From Apium graveolens (Eukaryota > Streptophyta > Magnoliopsida > Apiales > Apiaceae): 64,000 bases of DNA. Position 1 is the first letter of the stretch. Every line of letters starts with the position of its first letter. The position numbers were made by a program, and so were the translations under genes. The notes beneath the pieces are model-generated. The model saw only the letters and a program-made list of their open reading frames with translations, searched no databases and was not told the DNA's origin. Below, in pieces: positions 21,711 to 34,300 of this stretch. The stretch covers positions 170,065,141-170,129,140 of the forward strand of contig NC_133655.1 of assembly GCF_009905375.1 (NCBI RefSeq), written 5' to 3'.

Positions 21711-24700
21711 TGCAAAGCTCAATACAATCATTCGGATGGCAATCATATGACCTAAAACTTAGCGTCTCTCATTCTGAGATCTAATACCTACTAAAAGAGA
21801 AGGCATACACATGCAAACTTATCTATGGTATTAGCAGAACTACTAGTCGTAAGTTAGTTTATAAGCCAACAATAATCCAGAAGTGTAGTAAACTTACCGT
21901 AATGGACTAGAGGCTCCAAATTACAATTAAACGATAATTAGTAGTGAATTAGTTTATTAGCCAACAATAATCCAGAAGTGTAGTAAACTTACTGTAACAG
22001 ACTAAAGGCTCCAAATAACAATTAAATGTAATTTTGCAGCAAAATAAAAAAATGAAGGAGATTAACCGAAGAAAATAAATTGAAAATTCATCAAGTTAGG
22101 GAACTAAAAAGAAATGAAGAACAAAAGATACAATAGAATAAAAAATAGTTCTCAACTCAAGTCTAAACTCTCATCAATACATTGTCTCTCTTCAAAAGCC
22201 AAGCTAGACACGTGTCAAACATCCATAGGTTACTTCATCCATTCCGTATCCAAGATATGCACTCATGGTTGCTTATTAAACAACATAGTACTTCACTAAC
22301 TCCAGGAAAGGTATATATTTTTAATTGGAGACCAACACAGCTTTCATCTCTCTCTAGTATTCTTGTAATTATCCCCATTGTTCCTCTCTAACTACCCCAT
22401 CCCGATACTCGATAAAAATCGATCAATATTTCCTTCCCACCGCAAAATACTACAGGTGAGTTTGCAAATTTCTTGTCAGATAGTAAACATCACATGCATT
22501 TCCATCCCATGTATACACATCGAATACGTAAACAAATGTATGGTTTTTGACTGTTTGTGTATGTCATTCATATTTAAAAACAATACTAATAACCCTGACA
22601 AAAAAACAATACTTATAACATATGAATATGTTATAACCTACCACCTAATTCAAGAACAGACTCCAATTCAGCAAAAACATAGTAGAGAGCAACCACCCAG
22701 TAATCAATTATTGTTACCATCTGTTTTTTCATCGAGAAATTTATCAAACATTTTAACCGCAATAAAAAAATCAAAAAATTTAACAAAAAACAAAAATTGA
22801 AAGAGATGTTCAATAAGATTAATTCGCATTCCAATATGAACAAAAAAGAACTCGGCTATAATAAACATCATAGATTTCGTGTATAAAATGAGCTTGAAGA
22901 TGCTAACCTCCGCTAACAATAATCAAGTGCTAGAAAGATGCATCAACCGTAGTACTTTATTATTTAATTAGCCTCAGTTCTTTTTCCTTTCTAAATGTAA
23001 GAGGATACGAGACTCACGTCTCTTATCTGAAGAATAATATTTATCGGAGTTTTTCTTTTCTATTTTTCAAGTTAAAACAAGATTAACGATTAATAGTAAA
23101 TAATATTATATATACAAATTACAACGGCATGGCGTTCCACTAGTTACGATTAAAAAAGAAAAAGAGTGAAAGCCCTGGATACACATTTTTGGGCTGATTT
23201 ATGCCTAAATACCCATGGGCTGAAGATGGTCTTAAATACCCACCGCATACGCCTCCACTGGTGTCTGTATTTTGAACTCACATCTCTGTCGGTGCCGTAT
23301 CAGGTTATCACGCCAACTGCTGAAAATTCTCCCTAAAAAATTTGACTTGTTACACCAACATGAGGCGATATCTCAAGTTGTTACACCCACACATAAGACA
23401 TATCATCCTGATACACCTGAACTACGAGCTTTATCACGAAACACGACGATACACCCATACAGGAGTAGTATCACACTATTGGTTTTCCTTTAAAATTATG
23501 ACCGCCAACCACACTATATGCAGAAGCGCCGCCATAGCTTCCCCATCAGATTACGATTCAGATATTACGCCTCTACATGAGTAGTATCAAGTTGATACAT
23601 TACCAACTAAGACGTATCAGGATTAAATACGTTTGTTGAGGTGTTTAAGTAGGTGGTTTCTTGATTTTGGAACAATTGAAATTTGTTTCATTTGTGAAAA
23701 TGATTTATTTGATGGATGGGTTTGTAGGCTTCTTCAGTTGAAATTTAGAAAGGATTGGGCAGAAGTTGCTTACCTTCCAAATATGAATCTCGGATTCTTC
23801 TGATACAATTATAGAGATTGTGTATGTGTTTTTATTTTATAACTTTAACTTCCTTCTATGATTTGTACGTCTGTTCCTTTCAGGTTTATATTTATACATA
23901 TTGTTAGAGGCAGGCCCTTTCTAGTATCATATATTATTATTATAACACATATGCGTTTATATGTACACACCATTTTTTTTAATAGTAAATTTTGAGTGAT
24001 AGTTAGTGGGTGCATATGCAGGTGGGTTAGAAGTCATGTTTGCGATAGGACTATTATGCAAGATACGCCTTTGTGAGAGGCGGTTGTGGTGGGTAAGAAT
24101 GTCAAAATTAGCGAGATTGGGTATATTGGGCAGCATGCTACTTAAAATTAGGTGTTATGGTCAATTTTTTTTAAAGGAAAGAAAAATTAAACGTCCTGAT
24201 TTCACATCATTTTCAGTGTTGATCTTATCCGCAAAAAGTTTTAGCAAACAAATAATTATAGTCATCGATTGTAAAGGACCCGGATCCATATGTCATATAT
24301 CTCAGGTACAATAGTCACGGTAAGAATTAACTTTCCATGAAAGCCTGGCCGCCCAATATAGCCGCTAAATGTGCAAACAACAAATACCTACATTCTGGAT
24401 AAAACACACCACTATACCAGTACTAGCCAAATTCATTTTCGTTATTTTTGCTCTTTCAGTCTGCTCCTTCTTTATTCTGCCATTAACATATTATTAGTTA
24501 CCTATTTTATCTCCTTTAGCAACCCAACAACCCTTCCATACATTCACACATCCATACATAATTATTTGTTACAGATCCTCTTGTAGACTTCCTGTGTTGT
24601 TGCTACTTTGTTTTACGACCATGAGTGAAGTACATACCAAGTCCCACGTGTAAGACCCCAACTAGCACAGAAACGAGAAGAGCCCAAAAATATGACATCT

Positions 24701-25416
24701 CAGAGTCAGAACGTTGGCTCATTTTAGCACCTATAACTCCGTATGGCAAATAAATCCTGGCTTTAGATATACTATTTTTTGGCTTAAACACAAGTTGAAC
24801 ATGCTTTATAGGTTACTAAAAAAACTTGCCTTTACAATATTGTCAAATAAGTCATGTGAGTGGTGAATGGACCAATTTCAGATGCGCAATTGAGGCCTTT
24901 TTATCTTAAAATTACACTAAAAAAGGCCAAAATCTAAGACTCGGGAAGTGTGATTCCCAATTCTAAATCATATATAAGCAAAGTACACACCTAAAGGAAG
25001 CTGTAATGCAGCTGTTGTTGACGCATAATCTAGATACTAAAACAAATTAAAGCAGCACATTGTACATACTTTACGAAACAAAAGCCCCCGTTTAAAACAA
25101 ATTATGGACATAAATTCCATTATATAACCCACCTAAACTCCCAACATTCCAAAGAATAAAGTACTAACCTTTGTCCAAACACATTCAATATATCCGACAG
25201 TTAAAATACGAGGCAATAATTTCATAAAGATGTAAACTTTTGACAAATTTGACAGCATAAGAAGAAGAAACTACAGTAAATACTAAAAAGCTTCAGGTGA
25301 TGTAAAAAATAAGACTAGAGTGAACTCATTACACAAATGAAAATCTATATTATATTATATATATATATATATATATAAACACTGTAGTAATAAATATACA
25401 TGAGGAGAGTGAGTAC
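21711..25416 (-). other. Inferred 5'-UTR intron and upstream region of LIP2
   Basis: A 3' splice-site-like TTTGCAG lies just before the LIP2 ATG. A donor-like AAG/GTACTC lies near 25416, after a CT-rich leader (about 25417-25520). The simplest reading is a leader intron, possibly with the micro-ORF exon at 24603-24722 included in some transcripts. Only transcripts could settle this. Between 21716 and 24590 I see no coding region. At 21883-22010 a roughly 75-base segment is repeated (AACAATAATCCAGAAGTGTA, about 21867 and 21963). Confidence 0.4.
24603..24722 (-). CDS. Candidate 39-residue single-pass membrane micro-ORF
   Basis: The ATG at 24722 opens a short frame (MSQRSDSEMSYF...) ending with TAG at 24603-24605. 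A short polar N-terminus is followed by about 22 hydrophobic residues (ALLVSVLVGVLHVGLGMYF) and a positively charged tail (HGRKTK). This is the layout of a small single-pass membrane protein. It lies on the LIP2 strand, about 0.7 kb downstream of the CT-rich leader and 3 kb upstream of the LIP2 start. I do not recognise a family, and chance cannot be excluded at this length. The frame is also open upstream (to about 24791), but an acceptor-like AAAGCCAG near 24746 would leave the ATG as the first start of an exon. Confidence 0.35.
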   Translation of the reverse strand: MSQRSDSEMSYFWALLVSVLVGVLHVGLGMYFTHGRKTK

Positions 25417-25640
25417 CTTAAATGAAGATCCGTATCAGTAGTCAAGAATTTTGATTCAAGAAGGACTCCTTCTGAAGGAGAGATATCAGTGTGTGTGGTG
25501 TGTGTGAATTTTGGTTTAGTGGACAAGGAACAGATTTTGTGGACGGGGTCTGATCGGATTGAGGATTAATTTTTGGGTCCGATTGTATGCTCTGTTTTCG
25601 GGTCATGGCCCAATTCTTATACTTTATTTTTATCAAATTA
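25417..25640 (-). promoter_or_regulatory. Putative promoter and leader exon for the LIP2 side
   Basis: On the minus strand, TATAAGAATTGGGCC near 25620-25606 combines a weak TATA with a site II motif (TGGGCC), which is common in plant genes for mitochondrial and housekeeping proteins. Downstream is a leader with CACACACACCACACACA and TCTCTCCTTC, then a donor-like AAG/GTACTC near 25416. This is an inference from motifs only. Confidence 0.4.
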
Positions 25641-25859
25641 TATATATATATATGTACTATATATGTCATATAATTATATTTAAAATTGAATTATATATTT
25701 CTGAAAATTAATACATAAGTATGTTATTTATATGTTATAAAATATTTATTTGAAAATTAGATACTTAGACACTTAGATACTTTCTTGGACATACTACATA
25801 TGTCTTGGGATGACATTTATGAACTTACCAGAATTCAAACATTAATACAACTCGTTTAC

Positions 25860-27420
25860 TAAACCGCGTTTCGCAGCGGCCTTTTAAAATAATATTTCAT
25901 TTTTTATATATTTTTACATGATTTTGGTCATTCTGAATAATAAATAATTATAATAATTCAAAAAATTTAAAAAATCTTTCTCTCGTTAAATATATTTACT
26001 ATAATGAGTCGCTCTCTCATTATTCACAAATTTAATACGATAAAACTACATTGTTTATTTTAGTCATTAATGAATGTAACATTTTTTATATTTAATAATA
26101 TAAAATTATAAGAAAATTACATATATAAATGAAACAATATGAGAGGTGTCATATCACCGTACCCGTACCCGTCTTCTATTTTACATAAATATATATAATA
26201 TATTGATTTTAAAAAATATTGAGAAAACAAATTTATAGATACTTCTATTTGTAATGTGTCATTGGTTAAAAATTAATATAAAATTCTTAGGAAATATAGT
26301 ATAATAAGTTATTTTAGGAGAAAGAAGATGATAAATTGATTTAAAAAGAAAAAATAACTTTTAGAAGAATATTATGATGGTAAGTTAATTTCAAAAAATT
26401 TAATGAAAGATGTTGTAGAAATCTCCGGAGAATATTATAAATGATAATAAATATTTATAGAAGCTTGTATTTGTAATATTTCATAGACTAAAATTTAAAA
26501 GAATATTTTTAAGAAAATATAATATAGTAGGTTGATTTTAGGAGAATGGGAATAAATGATATTAGAATTTTTTTTTGGGGAATATGGTAAGTTTATTTAA
26601 AGAGAAAGTAAAAGTTTTTTGGAGAACATTATGATGGTAAATTGATTTCAAAAATCTTAAAAAAAAATGTTGTAGAAACTTAAGGAGAAGATTACGAACG
26701 ATGATAATACATTTAGCAAAATATAAGGAAATTAAATTTTTTTCTATTTATTAATTTAAAAAATCTTAAAAATATAAAAATAGAATCGAGCGATTCTAGA
26801 GGCACCACTTAACCACACTCGTCTTTTCCTTTATATAAGCATATTGATTGATTGTATTTGTAATATTTCATATGCTAAAATTTAAAAGAATATTTTGAAA
26901 AAAAATGTAATATAGTAAGTTGATTTTAGAAGAAGGAGAATAAATGATATTAAAAAGGAAATTTTGAAAAATATCAAGATGGTAGGTTTATTTAAAGAGA
27001 AGGTACAAGTTTTACCAGAACATTAAAGATTTTGTAGAAGATTGAGGAGAATAATACGAACGATGATAATATATTTAGTAGAATATAAAGTAATTGTAGT
27101 TTTTTAATATTTATTAACTCAAAAAAATTGAGAAAATTAGAAAAATAGGAAAATATCAAGATGGTAAGTTTATTTAAAGAGAAGGTAAAAATTTTACCAG
27201 AACATTATGATGATAAGTTGATTTCAAAAAAATTAACGGAAGATTTTGCAGAAGCTTGAGGAGAATATTACGAATTATGATAATACATTTAGTAGTTTTT
27301 GATATTTATTAACTAAAAAAAATTGAGAAAATTAGAAAAATAAAATGAGACGATTTGAGAGGCACCACCTAAACGCTTCTGTCTTCTCCTTTATCTAAGT
27401 ATATATTGATGATTGATGAA
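25860..27420. repeat. Degenerate AT-rich tandem/dispersed repeat region
   Basis: Phrases recur in the same order: TTTGTAATATTTCATA (about 26470, 26860), TAAGTTTATTTAAAGAGAA or close variants (about 26588, 26984, 27168), ACGAACGATGATAATA (about 26695, 27057), and a GC-richer tail GAGGCACCACTTAACCACAC / GAGGCACCACCTAAACGC followed by GTCTTTTCCTTTAT (about 26800, 27358). Spacing varies between roughly 180 and 400 bases, as in a decayed array with internal deletions. No coding potential is seen. Confidence 0.65.
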
Positions 27421-28025
27421 TTGTAGTAATTACCATATTATAAATAACAGAAATTATATCGATGATATTTGAATAATTAGGTTTGTACACCTTAAAATTT
27501 TAGGCTCGTTTTAAACATTTTTTTCGAGAGTTTCATTAATTAAAATTTATTGTTACGGGCTTAGCTATTTTACAAATCCATCTATCTATACTATATTATA
27601 ATAGACGAAATATTAAAATTTTGATTGGTCGGTTGGTCGATCGGTCGGTCAATTCTAATTATAATTAATATTTAGTTTGAATTATAATTTGTATTGAACT
27701 TTATATAATTATAACTGAAGTTTAAGTAAACTTTTTATAATCAATTTAAATTTTTATTCATATTAAACTCTTTATTCTTTTAATTAATATTGAAGTTTAT
27801 TTAACTAAATTCTAAAACAATCTTTACTATAACAACCAATTTAATTAATGTTTAATAAAATAGATATTAATATCTATTAGATATTATAAATACATATATC
27901 TATACAGTTAGAAGATAAATATTGTCTCGAGATAAGATAAAATAAAATAATTTACACATTTTATTCGATTTAAAATAAAATTATATTATTAATCATATAT
28001 ATAATAAAATTTAAAGCAATATAAA

Positions 28026-29313
28026 TGTTGTGCAAGACATGCATGTACTATAATAAGACTAAATCAAATGGACAACCCTCAGTAAGTTGTATTATAATCT
28101 AAGTTTGCATTTTGTATTGTAACATTTAAGTCTGTAAAAATGTAAATAGATTAGACTCAAGTATTTTTCTGTAAAAAGTCTCAAGCCTAAGAATAAGGTC
28201 TGGAAGAAGATCATGAAGATCATGCCTCAGAGAAAGTGTGAAAAAACTTGGAGTTGAATAAATCTGTTTGGTGAAAAACATTCTAAGCGAAGAAGTCTAT
28301 AAGTCACATATTAAGTTCATTCGAGAACTTCAGAATGACTAATCAATAAGTCAAGAAAAGCTTATAGAGAAGTCTCAGAGATATCGACAAGCCAATTTGA
28401 AGATATGAAGATTGGAGATATCGACAAATCATTTTTTTACTTGAGAACTCTGAGATATCGACAAGTGAAAATATCACTCGAGAACTCAGAGATATCGATA
28501 AGTAAATTCTACATGCAAAGAAATGAAGACCTCGGTAAGACAAGTTCATTCGAGGACTCAAAGATCTCGATAAGTCAAGTCCATATGAGAACTCGGAGAT
28601 CTCGATAAGTCAAGTTTACACTAGAGAACTCAGAGATTTCGATAAGTCATATCAACAATAGAGTAATGAGAGATCTCGATAAGCCATTATAGTTATCGAG
28701 ATGTTGAGTTCTCTATATAACAAACTGGAGATCTCAAGGTAAAACTCAAAGTATAAGATGCAGACCAGTTAAATATCCAAGATTATCAATCAACAAACAA
28801 ATCAATCACTGATTTGAAAAGTCTATAAAAGCAGATTGAAGAGTACAAGATCAAATGTCAAGATTAACTGAAAAAGGAAGATCAAAGTTAACACAATATG
28901 GAAAAATATGCTAAGTCAAAAATGGAAAGATTAATGGCATGCTGCTAAAGTGATTAACACTTCTTATTACACATTGTGTAAACCAGTGTTTAACTATTCT
29001 ATAAAATTAACACTAGTCCTTTGTTAGCTATAACAATTTAGATCATAAATCTTATATTCTTTCAAGGAAGAAGCTAAACACTTTATCAACAAAGAGCCTA
29101 TAAATTTTGTAACAAAATATTCTTAATTTTAATATAAAATTAAGTGAGTTTTGAAATATATGTGTTCACTGTTCTTACCTGTTCAAATTCAGTACTCACA
29201 CATTTCACTACAAGGTTTTAGTTTATTTTATTTATCACCATAAACACTTCAAAAAAGCAGAAAAACACCAAAACACATTCACCTCCCCTCTATGTGTGAT
29301 TCATTACCTAACA
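28026..29313 (+). mobile_element. Solo LTR, 1288 bp, copia-like, TSD ATAAA
   Basis: It starts TGTTGTGCAAGACATGCATG and ends CATTACCTAACA. The 5-bp duplication ATAAA is at 28021-28025 and 29314-29318. The end sequence (a C-rich CACCTCCCCTC stretch, then TTACCTAACA) resembles SIRE/Maximus-type Ty1/copia LTRs. A terminator-like, T-rich section at about 29100-29240 fits an LTR. No internal region is present, as expected after LTR-LTR recombination. Confidence 0.85.
28370..28690 (+). repeat. Short repeat array inside the solo LTR
   Basis: About eight variants of GAGAACTC-RGAGAT-TCGATAAGTCA (28376, 28410, 28443, 28483, 28552, 28590, 28627 and 28668, all approximate) lie 33-70 bases apart. Such arrays in the 5' part of copia LTRs may be enhancer repeats; this is an inference. 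Confidence 0.7.
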
Positions 29314-30195
29314 ATAAATATAATTAGTCGTATTTGATTAATATTAATATATAATAAAATAACAAAAAATATTGATCCAGCTAAAAAAGTATATTGAATT
29401 GTAACATAAACTATTCATCCCAGCTAAAAAATATTATACAATTGGTCTAAACTAAAAAAAATCAAAATATAATCCGACCAACTAAAAAATTCATATATAA
29501 TATTTATCCGGATAAAAACAAAATTATCCTATTAATCAGAGATTAAAAAAATATAATCAAATTAAAAATAATTAATTGAATTTGGTCGGTGCAACGAGTC
29601 TTAGGTTAAAACACAATGATGTAAACTATTGATGATTGGCCTTAGTTAAAACACGTTAAAGTAAATTATTGATACGGGATAAAACACAATAATGTAGAAT
29701 TTTAATCCGAAATAAAACAAAATTAATATAAGATTAATCATAACTATTGACCTGAACTAAACTTAACTTTTAATTTAATCACAATTTTTTATGAATACAC
29801 ATAAAAATATGATTAAAATTATATTGTTCACTAACTTATATTATCTTTTTAAAATATTTCTAATTAAAAAAATTAAGAACATATACATGTATAAATATAT
29901 TTATCATGAAATCATATTATTTAAGAAAATTGAGCGAACAATATTTTTTAAATTTTAAGTATTCAATTCGAATTAATATTTCACAAAAAAATATAATAAA
30001 ATTATATAAAGTCAGTGCATCGCACAGTCTTAAACAAGTATATTCTAACTAAAATATATATAAATATTGCTAAACCTATTTTGAGAATTTAATTCATTTA
30101 AAATATTTATCACAAAAATAAATATAAAATTATTAAAATAGCCTCAGCATAGCACGGAATATAATATTTTTGTTAAAATTAAATTATGGATTGTA

Positions 30196-30402
30196 CTCCT
30201 TCTCTCCCTTCCATTTGTTTACATTTTTCTTTTTGGAATTTCTCTTCCAATTGTTTACATTTTAAAATTTTACAAAAATAGTAAAAAAAATATAATTTTT
30301 AAAATAATTACATCTACGGCTTCTCTCCGCTATACACATTTTATACATATAATATTAATGGGTTCCCAATCCAAATGTAAATATTTGAAAGGACGAAGTG
30401 CG
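30196..30402. mobile_element. Stowaway-like MITE, about 207 bp, TSD TA
   Basis: The left end CTCCTTCTCTCCCTTCCATT and the right end (inverted, CGCACTTCGTCCTTTCAAA) form imperfect inverted repeats of the Tc1/mariner-derived 'CTCCCTCCGTCCC' type. They are flanked by TA (30194-30195, 30403-30404). TTGTTTACATTT occurs twice near the left end and once inverted near the right end. Confidence 0.6.
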
Positions 30403-30753
30403 TAATAAATTCAGTGCGGTTATAATGGGACACGTAAGGTATTTTCTTGGAATGGGACCGCACTCAAATATGTGTTTTTTGCAGCATAATAAATCCCATG
30501 GAACCTGTGACGGTGAATGAAAACAAGATAGTCGAGGATGAAACTCACTGATAAAGGAGTACCAGTTAATATTAGATAATTTGTTGTCTTACGCCAGATC
30601 CAGAAGATAATAAGTTCTATTGTGGGGACTTGTTAGCTGGTGCATGAGCATGTAAATATAAAGGCATCTTGATGCTATTCATACAAGGGTCTTGGTCCCT
30701 GACCCACGATTGGTTTAGAGACCGTTTAAATAACACGTTATTTCAAAAACGTC

Positions 30754-30871
30754 GGATTTATATTTCAATGTTTCGGATTGAAGATTTTTTTTTACCTTCC
30801 GCTATACTCGCGGATATTTATAGCAGAAGGTAAAAAAAATCCTTTAATCTGAACCCTTGAAATAAAAATCT
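30754..30871. repeat. Long foldback hairpin, arms of about 53 bases
   Basis: The left arm (30754-30806) ends ATTTTTTTTTACCTTCCGCTATA style. The right arm (30819-30871) is its imperfect reverse complement (TATAGCAGAAGGTAAAAAAA and onward). The loop is 12 bases (CTCGCGGATATT). The arms match at roughly 80% or better by eye. It could be a foldback MITE or a source of hairpin RNA. It lies about 0.5 kb beyond the SELO stop codon. Confidence 0.75.
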
Positions 30872-30970
30872 AAGGGTTAGTAAAATAAAGATATAAGGAT
30901 TGTGAAGATTTAACACTTGATTGTTAGGATTAAAACCCTTCATACAATGCTCTACTACATAAGAATTCCC

Positions 30971-31048
30971 GAGGACTGTTTTTCTAGAAACTGTTGAACA
31001 AAAAGTGATGAGGACTGTTTTTCTAGAAACTGTTGAACAAAAAGTGAT
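30971..31048. repeat. Perfect 39-bp tandem duplication
   Basis: The 39 bases at 30971-31009 (GAGGACTGTTTTTCTAGAAA...) are repeated without change at 31010-31048. A perfect copy suggests a recent replication slip. It lies in the 3' flank of SELO. Confidence 0.9.
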
Positions 31049-31389
31049 GAAACAATTAATGGAGTTAAGAAATGTTTTTAACAAAGAGTGATTGAACAAT
31101 CAATTAATATGCTTCCAAAAATATGGATTATATAAGCTAATAAAACCAAGAAAAAAAATAATCTATGGCATTTCTATCTGTAACAAATCAAATCTAGTAC
31201 AAAGGAAACATCAAATTTACATAATATTAAGGGCACCTGTTCGCCGTGAAGAACATTTACGGAAAAAAAAGGAAGCAAGCCCCATGGACAGGCATCATGG
31301 AAAAGGTTACACACTAGTATACATAACTAATATAGTTGCAATCTCCAAAATTCCATTAATTATGACGTATCAAGGATATATCAGTCAAC

Positions 31390-34300
31390 TTATGACGAAC
31401 AGGAGAGCATGCATACACCTGGGCGGTATGCCCAAGCTGGAGGGAGCCGGGCATATATTTCCATTCCTGGTTGCTCATCAAAAGGTCTTTCCATAACCTT
31501 AAGAAGCCTTCGAACTTCTCCAAAATCACCCGACTCGGCTACATCAATAGCACTTTGACACAGATAGTTTCTAAGGACATACTTGGGATTTATCGAATTC
31601 ATTGATGCTTTTCTCTGCTCATCCGGTATACCACTTTCAACGAGCTGAACATGCCAGAAGAGGAACAAAAATTGGTGAGAAAACATGCAACACAAAGTAA
31701 ACTTTTATAGTGATCCTCGTCCTCTCCCATCAATATTAGCTTTACTTATTTAAGCTTCTTCGTATGAATGTTATGCCTGGGATACAATTTTCATTTGTCT
31801 CTATCCTATCATTTTATGTACAACATGATAAAATTTAGAAAGATATAAAGTGCTAGTACCTCTTGTATGTATGTTTGCACCCAGCTAGTCCAAGCCTCCT
31901 TCCTCTCCTTGCCAATATCCAACAGAACAGCCTTCAGAGGAACCAACAATTCCTCTTCTGGTATGCTAAGATCAGCTTTGATATTGGAAAGTATACGAAA
32001 AAAATTCGTATAATCAACTTTGTCAACAGCCATATTATTTAAAAGTTTACTGATCAACTGTTTATTGTACTTCGGCAGACCTAGTTTTCTGGTCATAATG
32101 GCCTGATATTCATCCATGAATTTGGTTCCATATCTGTAATATATATTGGACACATGAATATCTATAAACAGAAAACCAGCCAGCTTGTTTAACTTCCACA
32201 AATTAAGAATACCTTTCCATAGCGTAATTTGCTTCTTTATCATTGATCAAGTGGGCAGCTGAGATTGTTGATGCAAACTGTGCTATATTCCATAATCCAA
32301 TATCAGGCTGATTTGCAAAACAGTACCTTCTGCCCGGAAGATCTGTAGTATTTGGAGTGTAACTGGGATCAAAAGCATCCAGGAAGCCAAAAGGACCGTA
32401 ATCAATTGTAAGACCCAAGACACTCATATTATCCGTGTTAAGAACTCCATGTGTGAAACCAACACCCTGCCAGCTTGCAACCAAAGTAGCAGTTCGCTCA
32501 GCAACTTCAACTGCCCAAGCTGTTACGAACAAAAGACACAATAGCATATAAGAAACTTGAAAGTGAGGCATGGTCTCCTGTATAAAACTCCGAAGTCCTA
32601 AAATATTATTCAAAAGATTTAAATATAGCAACAGATGATAAATCAATCCTCCGGTGTCACCATGAGATACTGAGATGTTTTCCAGTTGTGAATACAATTA
32701 ATGGCATACATAAATGTGCAACCGGTACCCAAACAAATATAAGAAGAAACTTTACAGACTTGGGATCTGAAAGATTTAGGAACCAAGGGCTGCTCAATTT
32801 AAACAATCTAAACATTGATTTTTTTAAAACAATATTAAATTGCAAATACACTTGTGAACACCTTCAGATCTCCATAAAGACCCCCCCCCCCAAAAAAAAG
32901 AGAAACAGAAAAAGAAATCTGCATTCTTTTTATTAGTTCCTTGCTGGGCAATGGTTAGATAGCTATAACAAACACCTGTCTTTGAAATTTTAACCACAAA
33001 CCTATATCTTTCAACAAACACCTAGGAAGCACGGTGCGGGTGTTAATAATATATATTATAATCAATAGAGTTAAAATTTTAATTAAATAAAATTGTCAAA
33101 TAAGCAAGTTCAACATCCTAAATAGCCAAATATACATGAGCAAATCAACAATTTGTAAATATTAATAATTAATTAGTAAGTAAAAACACAAGGCCCATAT
33201 ATAACAACAAAATGCTGATATATACATACACGATACTTGACCCAAACCAAAATCAATTGAAATTCAACAGAATAACACTGATACACATCTAGAAACAAGG
33301 ACGTAGATGAACAGAACATGCCCTAAATGATATCAACGGAAAAGGAAGGGAACAACGAATGATGAACGGATAGAGACGATCAGGCCGCCTCTGTCATCTC
33401 TCAAATTAGAGCTCCTCTAACTGAAACTGGTAAGTGAAAGTCAACGAAAAATTACGGACTCTGCCCTTCCCGCAACCCACGAATCCGATCTGCAAAATAC
33501 GGGGACAGGCCGGGTGGCGTACCCCGTACGTATACAGCCGCACCCCGGTGCACCCCCGTACCTGAAGGTATTTAGTGCGCAGTACGTAGGGAGGGTGCTG
33601 CACCCCTGCTTTCCAGACACACACTAATAATAGACTACTCTAAAAGACGAAATAGGTGCAATACCTAACACTTGACACCTAAATATATGTTTATGCTATT
33701 TAAAAAAGGCCATGGTGCAACATCACAGATGGAGAGATACTGGAAACAGAAATCCTTTCTGAAGACTGCGGAAGGATGAAAGACATGGATACGTATGTTC
33801 TGTATATGTCTACATATATATATTCTTTGGATCCTTGTTATTTTACTACCGCTGATCTTGCTTGAGATACAGTATGAAATTGCACATTTTATCAGTGTTT
33901 CAGACACTGGACACTTTACTATGTACATGAATTTGAAAGCTACTATTCTACAGGTTCAGACACGTAAAACATACACAACCAATGTGATGTAAGATAGTGT
34001 TATGATATCTTCGCATTTAGATTAAAAATATGATTACAAGAGCCAACAGTAATTATTATAAATGAACAACGATGAACAGGAGGTTCGTACAACTCCAAAT
34101 AATATATTCATTTTGTGAGGAATATGAGACCATGCTACAACACTTGAAAAAAGTTTGATTGCGTGCTATAGTGTCGCTAAAAGTTTGCTTGCGTGCTACA
34201 GTGTCTCTGCATGTACATTATGTCCATAAAAAATAAAAAACAAAAGATAATCTTGTACGCTAAATCTTTATAATCTCATTGAATTTTAAAAAGGTAGCAA

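Larger units (their letters stand above)
27585..30038 (+). mobile_element. Helitron-like non-autonomous element holding a solo LTR
   Basis: The left end reads TCTATACTATATTATAATAG, like many plant Helitrons. The right end has the perfect hairpin GTGCATCGCAC followed 12-13 bases later by CAAG, a one-base departure from the CTRR consensus. The element sits between A (27584) and T (30039), as Helitrons require. It encodes no RepHel protein. About half its length is the later solo LTR insertion at 28026-29313. The imperfect terminus keeps this at moderate confidence. Confidence 0.5.

Noticed and set aside
21707..21715. Three-codon upstream extension of LIP2 from TTG
   Set aside because: TTG is not a usual plant start, and TTTGCAG just before the ATG looks like a splice acceptor.
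22114..22919. Several 60-140 codon frames on both strands
   Set aside because: AT-rich, Lys/Ile/Asn- or Phe/Leu-rich chance frames with no motif or splice support.
25350..25378. AT dinucleotide run, and similar runs at 6630, 13530 and 40290
   Set aside because: Simple sequence repeats with no further structure.
26130..29320. Repeated units suggestive of a CRISPR-like array
   Set aside because: Units are degenerate, spacing is irregular, and the context is a plant LTR or AT-rich repeat.
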